DNA of 64,000 bases, taken from assembly GCA_029203125.1 (NCBI GenBank), contig CP119317.1:2232001-2296000 (forward strand), given 5' to 3'. Both the position numbers and the translations under genes were made by a program. Under the pieces are notes generated by a model. It was not told the origin of the DNA, made no database searches, and saw only the letters and a program-made list of their open reading frames with translations. The DNA comes from Candidatus Cohnella colombiensis. GTDB taxonomy: Bacteria > Bacillota > Bacilli > Paenibacillales > Paenibacillaceae. This document shows positions 34,431 to 42,363 of this stretch, piece by piece (position 1 is the first letter of the stretch; each line of letters begins with the position of its first letter).

Positions 34431-35870
34431 CTATAGTTTGATTTGATCGAAGAATTTCTCTTGAACTGTTTTAGCTGCTGCATCAAGTTGTGCCTTTAAA
34501 TCAACATCTTTTTTCGAGAATACTTCTTGAATGACGTTCGTCATTGCAGCGTAGTAGTCTTGAGTATTGAATTGTGCTTCTGGCTTACCATCCAGCAGCC
34601 CCATCAGTTCGTTGCTGTATTGATATACGTTGTCATACTTGTCATAAACCGCTTTTACCTTCGCACCATATTCGGAATCTTGTTTAAAGTATTGAATGAC
34701 TGGCGGTACGAAAAATTTGTTATCTGTTTTAAATGCACTAATGTTTGTTTCAAGCGACGCAAGACCTGCATCTGAGAAATAATCAAACACAGCATATTGG
34801 AACGCCATTTGTTGCTCTTCTGGAGATGCGTTAGGATTGATTACCAAGAAGTCTCCACCGAGTACACCAGTATGCTTACCACCTGCTGATGCTGCAGGCA
34901 TTGGATAAACGACGAGATCCTCAAGCCCCATTCCGCCTTGATTCAAGCCTTGATCGAGCGGACCATCAGGACCTGCGATAACCATTGCTGTTCTGCCCTG
35001 TGCGAAAGCACCTACCGCATCACCCCAACCAAGTGCCCAGTCTGCAGGAATTACGCTTGCATCCTTCAGACTTTGATAGAATTGTAACGCTTTCAACCCT
35101 GCTTCAGAGTTGAACGTTGCAGTAACCTTTCCACCTTCATCACTTTGAATTTCTCCACCTGCTTCGAACAAGAAGTTAGTCCAGTTCCAGCCTGCTTCGT
35201 TACCTTTACCCATCGGAGCAATACCTGAAATCCCTTTAGCTGGATCAGCTACTGCTTTCGCTGTAGTCAGAACGTCATCCCATGTCCAATCTAACGGAGG
35301 TACTGTTACACCTTTGTCTTTCAGCATCTTTGTGTTGACAACAGTGCCAACGACATATCCTTGCTGAGGAATCGCATAGATTTTGCCGCCAATGTTGAAT
35401 TGATTGAGCAAGATAGGGTTTAATTGATCTTTTTTATCATAGCTGTCGAACAGTGCTGTAATGTCAGCAGCCCAACCCTTTTCTGCTAGAAACTTTCCTT
35501 CAGTTGCATAGGTGTTAAACAACGTTGGTGCTTCATTAGCACCCATTTTGATTCCGATCTCATTGGGATTGTATTGCCAATCGCTCTTGACGATTTCTAC
35601 GTTCGGATATACTGCATTAAAGCGTTTGATCTTATCATCTTCAATCGCGCGCTTTTCCGTTTGGTCCGGCGTTGGATAGTAAATACTAATCGTCGCTTTA
35701 ATTTGCGTTGGGTCAACTACAGGATCAGGATTCGACGCCGAGGATGAATCCGCAGGCTTTGATGATGCTGGTTGTGAAGCGGTAGGTGTATTGTTGCTCT
35801 TTCCTCCGCAGGCAGCCAAAACGAGACTGAATGCTACTAGACAAGCAATGATGATTGATAATTTACGCAT
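34431..35870 (-). CDS. ABC sugar transporter substrate-binding lipoprotein (cluster A)
   Basis: 479 residues: signal MRKLSIIIACLVAFSLVLAAC with lipobox LAAC, then a Ser/Pro-rich linker and a type 1 binding-protein fold: ATISIYYPTPDQTEKRAIED, GVTVPPLDWTWDDVLTTAKAV, FAQGRTAMVIAGP and VLGGDFLVINPNA. It delivers an unknown oligosaccharide to the two permeases encoded directly upstream. AAAAGGGG precedes the start. No ATPase gene is present. Confidence 0.9.
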   Translation of the reverse strand: MRKLSIIIACLVAFSLVLAACGGKSNNTPTASQPASSKPADSSSASNPDPVVDPTQIKATISIYYPTPDQTEKRAIEDDKIKRFNAVYPNVEIVKSDWQYNPNEIGIKMGANEAPTLFNTYATEGKFLAEKGWAADITALFDSYDKKDQLNPILLNQFNIGGKIYAIPQQGYVVGTVVNTKMLKDKGVTVPPLDWTWDDVLTTAKAVADPAKGISGIAPMGKGNEAGWNWTNFLFEAGGEIQSDEGGKVTATFNSEAGLKALQFYQSLKDASVIPADWALGWGDAVGAFAQGRTAMVIAGPDGPLDQGLNQGGMGLEDLVVYPMPAASAGGKHTGVLGGDFLVINPNASPEEQQMAFQYAVFDYFSDAGLASLETNISAFKTDNKFFVPPVIQYFKQDSEYGAKVKAVYDKYDNVYQYSNELMGLLDGKPEAQFNTQDYYAAMTNVIQEVFSKKDVDLKAQLDAAAKTVQEKFFDQIKL

Positions 35871-35995
35871 TGTTCATAATCCCCTTTTCTCCATTTAATT
35901 GGCTTACACGCTAATCATAATAGGTGCATAATCGCTTAGGCGATGTGTATTCCTATTCCATTCATGTGCAAATTTACGCATGACTTCATTCGTAA

Positions 35996-36868
35996 TTATC
36001 CTTTAACGCCACCCATATAAAGTCCACGAACAATATATTTTTGGAAGAACAAAAATACGATTACTGGAGGGAAGGTGATCATTGTTAAAATGGCAAAACG
36101 TAAGTTCAAATCTAACCTTCGCGCATTAAAAACATACTTATAGATCGCCGTTGCTAATGGATATCGATCATTACTGGATAAAATTAACGATGGCCAATAC
36201 CAATCATTCCATGCCGTTGAAAACACGAATATGGCAAGTGTTGCAAAGATCGGAATCGAAAGCGGGAAAGCAATTTGTAAAAATAGTCTTAACTCCGAAG
36301 CGCCATCGATTCTCCCCGATTCGAACATCTCCATATTGATGCCATCGAAGAATGTCTTGAGCAGCAATAGAAAGAATGCATTGGCTCCTGCTGGCAGCCA
36401 TAGCGCAAAAAACGAATTCATCAATCCAAGATCGCGCAAGTTTAAAAAGTTTGGAATGATATACGTTGTCGGGGGAATGAACAATGTAAATAAAAAGAAA
36501 TATTGGATGACATTTTTGTACGGTACATTCAGTCGCGATAGACTGAACGATGCGAATCCGACAACAAATACAGTCATAACCATATTACCTGCAAAGATGA
36601 ATAGTGTATTCCTTGCAAACATAGGCAAGTCGATATAACTCCAAGCCTTCTTGTAGTTTTCAAAGTGGAACTCTGTTGGGACAAAGGTCGGCGGGAAAGC
36701 GTTAACCTCTGTATTCAGCTTTAGCCCATTGAATAAAATAACGAACATGGGATACAGCATCGTGCACACCATTAACAGTACGCACAGCAGCATGAGGTAA
36801 TAAACAATTCTTTTGCTCGGTACCTTCAAGTCGTAATTCGATACAATACCTCTCTCATGTGTTTTCAC
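35996..36868 (-). CDS. ABC sugar transporter permease, MalG type (cluster A)
   Basis: 290 residues, GTG start with GAGGGGG upstream. Six membrane segments are visible, and the inner-membrane EAA loop reads ESGRIDGASELRLFLQIAFPLSIPI. It pairs with the MalF-type permease whose stop is 3 bases upstream. CUT1-type carbohydrate importer. A 125-base gap to the binding-protein gene follows; it holds a short inverted repeat ATCGC-TTAG-GCGAT at 35931-35944. Confidence 0.92.
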   Translation of the reverse strand: MKTHERGIVSNYDLKVPSKRIVYYLMLLCVLLMVCTMLYPMFVILFNGLKLNTEVNAFPPTFVPTEFHFENYKKAWSYIDLPMFARNTLFIFAGNMVMTVFVVGFASFSLSRLNVPYKNVIQYFFLFTLFIPPTTYIIPNFLNLRDLGLMNSFFALWLPAGANAFFLLLLKTFFDGINMEMFESGRIDGASELRLFLQIAFPLSIPIFATLAIFVFSTAWNDWYWPSLILSSNDRYPLATAIYKYVFNARRLDLNLRFAILTMITFPPVIVFLFFQKYIVRGLYMGGVKG

Positions 36869-36871
36869 TGC

Positions 36872-37792
36872 TTATGCCCCCTCTTTGTTAGACATGCGGT
36901 ATTGAATGACCGCTAATATTCCTAACACCAAGAACATAAGCACACCAAGCGCTGAAGCTGTACCATAATCTTGACGAGTAAACGCGTATCGAACGACTAA
37001 CAAAGCGTATGTTAGCGTAGCGTTGTTCGGACCGCCTTCTAGCAGCGCATATTGCGTTTGGAAATTTTGTGAAGTTGCAATCAATTGCAACAAAAATAAA
37101 AGAATAATTTGATTTTTAATAGCCGGTAGCGTAACATAGCGAATTCTTTTCCATACCCCCGCACCATCAATTTCAGCAGCTTCATACCAATCGCGTGGCA
37201 CGCTCATGACTGCGGCAAGATAGATTAGCAGTGCGGATCCAAAACTTTGCCAAGTTTCCATAATAACGATCGAGATCATTGACCAAGCTTTATCAGGTAA
37301 AAATAAGATTGCGTCGAAGCCTAACTTCGTAATGATGCCATTGATCGGACCGACTGGATCGTAGAGCCATCTCCACAGTCCATACAATACGACAAAAGGT
37401 ACAACATAAGGCAAGTAAGCTGCAATTCTTGCAAAGCCTTGGAATCTTCTCATCTCTGAGATGGCGATGGCGAAAAAAACCGGGACCCAAAAACCAATTA
37501 GTAGCCCTAATGCCATGTAATAAAGCGTGTTCTTAATTGCGATGATTACTTCTGGATCTTTAAAGATTCGCTCGTAGTTGTCCCAGCCAACAAAAGCATT
37601 CCCCTTCACAAAGTCGATGTGAAATAAGCTGAAATAAATCCCTTTGCTGATCGGCATCCATAAGAAGACAAAGAATACAATGGCTGCTGGCAATAGGAAT
37701 AAGTACCCCCATAGATGCTTTTTCCATTTTGCGGGAGGTCTCTTGGATGGGGTGTCCAAGGAACTTGCTGGTATGGTAGCTGTTTGACTCAT
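36872..37792 (-). CDS. ABC sugar transporter permease, MalF/UgpA type (cluster A)
   Basis: 306 residues with six membrane segments after a cytoplasmic tail of about 25 residues. The EAA loop is EAAEIDGAGVWKRIRYVTLPAIKNQI. GGAGAGGGAG precedes the start. It is the first transporter gene after the YesM/YesN pair, with a 95-base gap that may hold a promoter under YesN control. Confidence 0.92.
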   Translation of the reverse strand: MSQTATIPASSLDTPSKRPPAKWKKHLWGYLFLLPAAIVFFVFLWMPISKGIYFSLFHIDFVKGNAFVGWDNYERIFKDPEVIIAIKNTLYYMALGLLIGFWVPVFFAIAISEMRRFQGFARIAAYLPYVVPFVVLYGLWRWLYDPVGPINGIITKLGFDAILFLPDKAWSMISIVIMETWQSFGSALLIYLAAVMSVPRDWYEAAEIDGAGVWKRIRYVTLPAIKNQIILLFLLQLIATSQNFQTQYALLEGGPNNATLTYALLVVRYAFTRQDYGTASALGVLMFLVLGILAVIQYRMSNKEGA

Positions 37793-37887
37793 TGGGTCTC
37801 CCTCTCCTCTAATCTACTAATAAACTCTATTGTAGAAAAAGAAAAGTAAAGTGAACATGTGTGTATCTATGGGGATCATGGGCGATC

Positions 37888-39219
37888 CTACTTCTTCATC
37901 TCACTCGGACTTATCCCGAAATATTTTTTGAAAATTTTGCTGAAATGCTCAGGTGATTCATATCCAACTTTTTCTGAAATCTCATATCTCCGCAAATCCG
38001 ACTTTAATATTAAACGCTTACTCTCTTCCATACGCAATTTAATGACATACTCCCATAAATTAATTCCTGTATTTTTCTTGAACAAGTAGCTTAAGTAGTT
38101 CGGACTCACATGATTTTTTTGTGCGATTTCATTTAATGTCAAGCCTTTCTGTGCATAGTTCGCATTAATAAATTGCTGTGCTTGTTCCACGATTAAATTG
38201 TTCTGAGTTGCAATATCTTCCTCTGACGGATCCTCTGTGATTAGCTCCCACTTGAAGTCTCCAAAGTAGAACACATGATGATCCGTATGCTCACGATTCC
38301 ATACGATTGCTTTATCCACTTGATTGTTCAACTCTGGTATAAACTCGCGCCCTTTTAATATTTGACTGATGCCAACAACGCTTTGTAAGCCTAAAAACTT
38401 TACGATATTGAAATGCAAGCTGCGGCCCACCATTTCAAGCTGATTCATTTTATCGACACTTGAATCGCCGTATTCGGCTTCTTCCCACTGAATGATAATG
38501 CTAATATCTCTATCCGAGGAGTAGAACGAATAATGCTTCCATTCCTTATCGAGCAGCTCATTCACAATGTTCAGCATCGCATATTGCAGCAGCTGTACAT
38601 CCTTCTCATCGCGGATTGCTGATTTATTGCTAGCATCCAAGTCCATACGAATTTTGATCATCGCATAATAAGGACCCTTCAGCTCGATTCCATTTTGCTG
38701 TTCTAGCAATAATGCCTCAGCTGTTGTTTCGATACGCCCCTGTTGCACAAGCTGGTTCAAGATGTTCGCTCGTGTAGGCTGTGGCTGCTCCATGTGGAAA
38801 TGCTCTCTTAAATCGGAGATCAATTCAGAATGATCCTGTACAGGTCGATCCATATTCAGTAGCACATTTCGAACAGAGTGAAGCAACTGATCGCTATTAA
38901 GCGGTTTGATCAAGTAGTCACGTGCTCCAAGCCGAATCGCGAGCTGAGCGTATTGAAATGTTTCATGCGCTGAAATTACGATGACCTGTACCCAAGGCTT
39001 AAATATTTTTGCCTGCTGCATCAATTCAATGCCGCTCATCGCTCCCATTTGAATATCGGTGATCAACAGATCGATATTTTCAATCTTCAAATAATCCAAA
39101 GCTTCATACCCATTATGTGCGGTATACACATGCTGAATATTAAGTCCGGACACTTCGAGTAAGCTAGCAAGACCACGACAAATCAATGGCTCATCATCGA
39201 CAATTAGTATGTTATACAT
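37888..39219 (-). CDS. Response regulator, AraC-type output (YesN-like, cluster A)
   Basis: 443 residues. N-terminal receiver domain (about 1-120; MYNILIVDDEPLICRGL, phosphorylated Asp in DLLITDIQMGAMSG, Lys in DYLIKPLNSDQ), a central linker (about 130-325), and a C-terminal AraC/XylS double helix-turn-helix (about 335-443; FINANYAQKGLTLNEIAQKNHVSPNYLSYLFKKNTG, ending GYESPEHFSKIFKKYFGISPSEMKK). Start 39219 has GAGGGG 6 bases upstream. It is cotranscribed with the kinase upstream and likely activates the transporter genes. Confidence 0.92.
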   Translation of the reverse strand: MYNILIVDDEPLICRGLASLLEVSGLNIQHVYTAHNGYEALDYLKIENIDLLITDIQMGAMSGIELMQQAKIFKPWVQVIVISAHETFQYAQLAIRLGARDYLIKPLNSDQLLHSVRNVLLNMDRPVQDHSELISDLREHFHMEQPQPTRANILNQLVQQGRIETTAEALLLEQQNGIELKGPYYAMIKIRMDLDASNKSAIRDEKDVQLLQYAMLNIVNELLDKEWKHYSFYSSDRDISIIIQWEEAEYGDSSVDKMNQLEMVGRSLHFNIVKFLGLQSVVGISQILKGREFIPELNNQVDKAIVWNREHTDHHVFYFGDFKWELITEDPSEEDIATQNNLIVEQAQQFINANYAQKGLTLNEIAQKNHVSPNYLSYLFKKNTGINLWEYVIKLRMEESKRLILKSDLRRYEISEKVGYESPEHFSKIFKKYFGISPSEMKK

Positions 39220-39245
39220 GATTATCCCCTCACTCATTTCAATAG

Positions 39246-41060
39246 TTAAGTTTCCTCTGTGTTAGTTCGCATAGGCAGTTGCACTTTTACTATCGTTCCC
39301 TCTGGCTCTCGTGCAAAGTATTGTAAACCGAAGTCTTCGCCAAAATGAAGCTTGATGCGCTTGTTTACATTTTTAATACCATAACCGGAGGAATAATCTG
39401 ATGACGGTTGAACGATCATTTGATTGATCGCTTGATGATCTGTAACCTTGTAGCCATTGTCTTCAACTGTAATAACTACATGTGTTTTGTCTGAATATGC
39501 GGTGACAACAATTTCTCCGTCCTCACCCATATTGATAACTCCATGTATAATCGCATTTTCAATAAGTGGCTGCAGTGTAATCTTTGGAATCAATTGGTTG
39601 ACGACTTCATCATCAATATTCCATCGTATTGTGAAGCCATATTCGTAACGTTTCTGCTGAAGACTAGTGTACGCTTTGGCGTGCTCGAGCTCCTCTGCAA
39701 TTGTTATCAGTTCTCTCCCTCTGCTTAAGCTAATCCGCATTAGCTTCGATAGCTCTTTAATCATCTCTGCAGAACCCGTATTTCCCTCCAAAGTGCTCTT
39801 CCAATAAATACTTTCAAGCGTGTTGTATAGAAGATGTGGATTAATCTGCTCATAGAGCAGCTGCAGCTGTGATTCCTTCTGTTTAATTTCCATCACATAT
39901 TGCTCATTAATCATCGTGTTGATCCGGTTCGCCATGTTATGAACGGAGAAGATCAGAACGCCTACCTCGTCGTTTCTTTCTTTGGTTGGGATTTTCGACA
40001 ATGGTTTCCCTGGCTCATGGGAACGCGCGAACATCGCAAGCTTGCGAAGCGGATTCATGAGCGATCTCCAGAAATAGATCATGACAACGAGGGCAATGAT
40101 CGAATAGACGATCGAGATGAGCTGGATGACCTGCTTAAGCTCACTTTGCTGCTGCAACAAAGCTTTGGTAGGAATTCTATATACCAGCTTCTGATTCAAT
40201 GCGTATTTCGTATGAACGACGTAAATGTACCCATCTGTTACCCGATTGTAGGTTTCCTCCAACGTTTGGTCGGCAGATAGATTCAGTGGAAAAGACAAGA
40301 AGCTACCCTGCTCGTCCGTTGTCGATACGAGAATCCGATTCGACCAGTCTGTTAAATACAATTGTCCACCTTCCGGCAGTGACACGGTTCTAAACGACTC
40401 TTCGATTTTAACGTCTAGCTTTGTAGCTACGAGCACACCTACAACGCTTTTTCCATTCGAAATGCTGTTCACAGCTCTAAGATATGCAAGTGTCTTCTGA
40501 TCACCCTTGGGACCGAAATTATCGATGAGAGCAAGGACGCCTTTCCCATTGGCCTTCAATGCTTGCTCAAGCCACGGGGTATTTGTTGGGTCTGAATAGA
40601 AAAAAACGGACGATCCATTAATTTTACGATTAATATCTGGGATGGACGGGGCGAACGTACTACTATCTGAAGGGTCATAGACGAACAGAAAAAAATAGAC
40701 GGCTTCCCCCCCATTCAAACCTACCGTATTGTTGCCAAGTAGTGTGCTCATATCGCTATATTTCAAAACCCGATCGTATTCGTTCTCCATTTCGTTGTAA
40801 ATCATGCTTTGGGTTAACGAGTTTTGAATAATCGTCGTCATAATACGACTAACCGTATCAATGTCCCTATTAATCAAAAAGTGATTTTGCTTATTGAGCT
40901 CTTCGTATGCACTTGTGACATGCTCCTTCAAAATTTGCTCAGCCTTCGTATTCGCATACCAATTCAACAAGAACACTGGACTAACTAAAATAAAAAGTAG
41001 AAGGAATAGCTGCTGTCTGACATTCATTCTCGTCAGAGGATTTTTCAACTTTGTATACAC
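39246..41060 (-). CDS. Sensor histidine kinase, YesM type (cluster A)
   Basis: 604 residues, GTG start with GGAGGAATCACA upstream. Two membrane segments (about 17-37 and 291-313) flank an extracellular sensor domain of about 250 residues. A HAMP-like linker follows, then the His_kinase domain (LLYEQINPHLLYNTLESIY, with the phosphorylated His) and a HATPase (IENAIIHGVINMGEDG, ITVEDNG). It senses a carbohydrate-linked signal outside the cell and acts on the YesN regulator 26 bases downstream. The ligand is unknown. Confidence 0.92.
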   Translation of the reverse strand: MYTKLKNPLTRMNVRQQLFLLLFILVSPVFLLNWYANTKAEQILKEHVTSAYEELNKQNHFLINRDIDTVSRIMTTIIQNSLTQSMIYNEMENEYDRVLKYSDMSTLLGNNTVGLNGGEAVYFFLFVYDPSDSSTFAPSIPDINRKINGSSVFFYSDPTNTPWLEQALKANGKGVLALIDNFGPKGDQKTLAYLRAVNSISNGKSVVGVLVATKLDVKIEESFRTVSLPEGGQLYLTDWSNRILVSTTDEQGSFLSFPLNLSADQTLEETYNRVTDGYIYVVHTKYALNQKLVYRIPTKALLQQQSELKQVIQLISIVYSIIALVVMIYFWRSLMNPLRKLAMFARSHEPGKPLSKIPTKERNDEVGVLIFSVHNMANRINTMINEQYVMEIKQKESQLQLLYEQINPHLLYNTLESIYWKSTLEGNTGSAEMIKELSKLMRISLSRGRELITIAEELEHAKAYTSLQQKRYEYGFTIRWNIDDEVVNQLIPKITLQPLIENAIIHGVINMGEDGEIVVTAYSDKTHVVITVEDNGYKVTDHQAINQMIVQPSSDYSSGYGIKNVNKRIKLHFGEDFGLQYFAREPEGTIVKVQLPMRTNTEET

Positions 41061-41266
41061 TGTGATTCCTCCAACTTTGCGACTTATTCGATCACTCTTC
41101 TCATACTCTATTATGCATCCGAATTCATTAATATGGCTTAATGGACTTCAAATCTCGTATTTGTTCACCTAGTTCTCGTGGAATAACACATTATTTGTTT
41201 TATTTTTATTTCGACATTTGTTGCCATACTCCTCGTTGGTATAATTTCATACAACCATACAACGTT

Positions 41267-41511
41267 GGGGCTGTCTCATAAGTGGAAAACTTATGGACAG
41301 TTTCATTAATTCTATCGATTATGGTTTTTAGGGATGTATCTTCTTACGGTGCTTTTGAAATCGTGAAATATGAATAGGTTAACCCGAAACAAGGTGATTT
41401 CACGATTTCAAAGGCATCGCTGTCGCTCCTCCAGAAGATACATTCCCTCTTTTCATTATCGATTTATATAAGTTAAGGGATGCCCCATTAAGTTACTTAT
41501 GGGACATCCCT
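41267..41511. mobile_element. MITE-like element with terminal inverted repeats
   Basis: 245-bp unit with 17-bp ends: GGGGCTGTCTCATAAGT (41267-41283) and the reverse complement AGGGATGTCCCATAAGT (41495-41511), 14 of 17 matching. Each end also forms its own hairpin (CATAAGT/ACTTATG at 41277-41295; the other at 41475-41512). It encodes no transposase and has no clear target-site duplication. It carries the structured repeat copy 2. With the kinase promoter region it fills the 482-bp gap between cluster A and cluster B. Confidence 0.65.
41314..41463. repeat. Structured intergenic repeat, copy 2
   Basis: 150-bp copy, collinear with the one at 30293-30443. The outer arms AGGGATGTATCTTCT (41330-41344) and AGAAGATACATTCCCT (41433-41448) and the inner arms TTGAAATCGTGAAAT (41355-41369) and ATTTCACGATTTCAA (41397-41411) pair. 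Two pairs differ from copy 1 on both sides (C-G to T-A and G-C to A-T), keeping each stem intact. CGCTGTCGCTCCT is unchanged. Confidence 0.85.
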
Positions 41512-41512
41512 T
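41475..41512. terminator. Hairpin at the right end of the MITE, possible terminator of cluster B
   Basis: AAGGGATGCCCCAT / ATGGGACATCCCTT pair with one mismatch and a 10-base loop; the plus strand continues TTTTGG. It follows the stop of the minus-strand Nif3-like gene by 30 bases and could end that transcript, although the T-run is better on the plus strand. Confidence 0.5.
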
Positions 41513-41542
41513 TTGGCATTTAATCGGATGATCATAACCGAT

Positions 41543-42337
41543 TTAAACAAATTTAAATACTGAATCCACAGGAATGAAATGGACTGGAACGGTAGCAAAC
41601 ATCTTACTAAGCCGTTCGGCTAGTCGTTTCATGCCAGGCTGTTCGCTTTCTAGGTGACCGAGAACGAGAAGCGCTTTGTCCTCGCCCATATGGACAGCAT
41701 CTCTTACATACTCAGGCGTCTCCCACTCTGGACCCTCTCCGTAAACAATTAGATCCAATCGATGCTGTTCGAACAATGGGATCGCTAGCTCACTCCCCCC
41801 TCTGTTGCCCACAAGCAGACCGATTCTGCTACAGCTCTTAGTCAGGTCGCCTACGACACGAAGGGTACTGATACCGAGACGCATCTTGACATATTCCGCA
41901 GTTTCACTAACCGAAATGGCGGGTATCGTAACGACCGTAGCCGTTGGGAAAGTTTCATTAACATAGGGCTCCCAATCCAATGCTCGGATCAATCCTTCCA
42001 TAATGGCGTCAGGATAATTGCGATGCAAGAAGTCGTGAACGCGATAGACAGCGAGATCGTTTTGTTCAATAAACTGTTTCTTCGCCTTGAATACAGATTC
42101 ATCCGCATGAATCTGCAAGGAATGATGGTGGCTGTAAAACGCCCCTTCATGTGTAAGAATCAGGTTAGCTCCGAAACGATGTGCCTGCTCCAGAACATGC
42201 TGAGTCACCATAAACGTGACAGCGATGCCACTAACGATCGTTCTGTCGTTTCCAAAAAGTAATTTGTCCACACTGTTTGGAACTGCAGTAGCGGGCGCGG
42301 TTAAGGCATCCAACACATCCTGAATAATGATAGTCAT
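41543..42337 (-). CDS. Nif3-like dinuclear metal centre protein in the xylan cluster
   Basis: 264 residues. Nif3 fold without the PII/CutA-like insert: VDKLLFGNDRTIVSGIAVTF, GANLILTHEGAFYSHHHS (metal ligands), GLLVGNRGGSE and a C-terminal GHLESEQPGMKRLAERLSK with the second His and Glu. The standard HH pair is replaced by HE in THEGAFY. AGGGGGGGA precedes the start. It is the last gene of cluster B, 26 bases past the alpha-glucuronidase. A second, longer Nif3 protein is at 53628. Its biochemical role is unknown; a carbohydrate-related function is inference from place. Confidence 0.82.
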   Translation of the reverse strand: MTIIIQDVLDALTAPATAVPNSVDKLLFGNDRTIVSGIAVTFMVTQHVLEQAHRFGANLILTHEGAFYSHHHSLQIHADESVFKAKKQFIEQNDLAVYRVHDFLHRNYPDAIMEGLIRALDWEPYVNETFPTATVVTIPAISVSETAEYVKMRLGISTLRVVGDLTKSCSRIGLLVGNRGGSELAIPLFEQHRLDLIVYGEGPEWETPEYVRDAVHMGEDKALLVLGHLESEQPGMKRLAERLSKMFATVPVHFIPVDSVFKFV

Positions 42338-42363
42338 GCGATCCCCCCCTATAAGCTTAAATA

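Noticed and set aside
41061..41260. Clear promoter or cre site for the cluster A kinase
   Set aside because: An inverted repeat CATTAA-N6-TTAATG (41126-41143) is present, but no convincing -35/-10 pair or cre could be placed.
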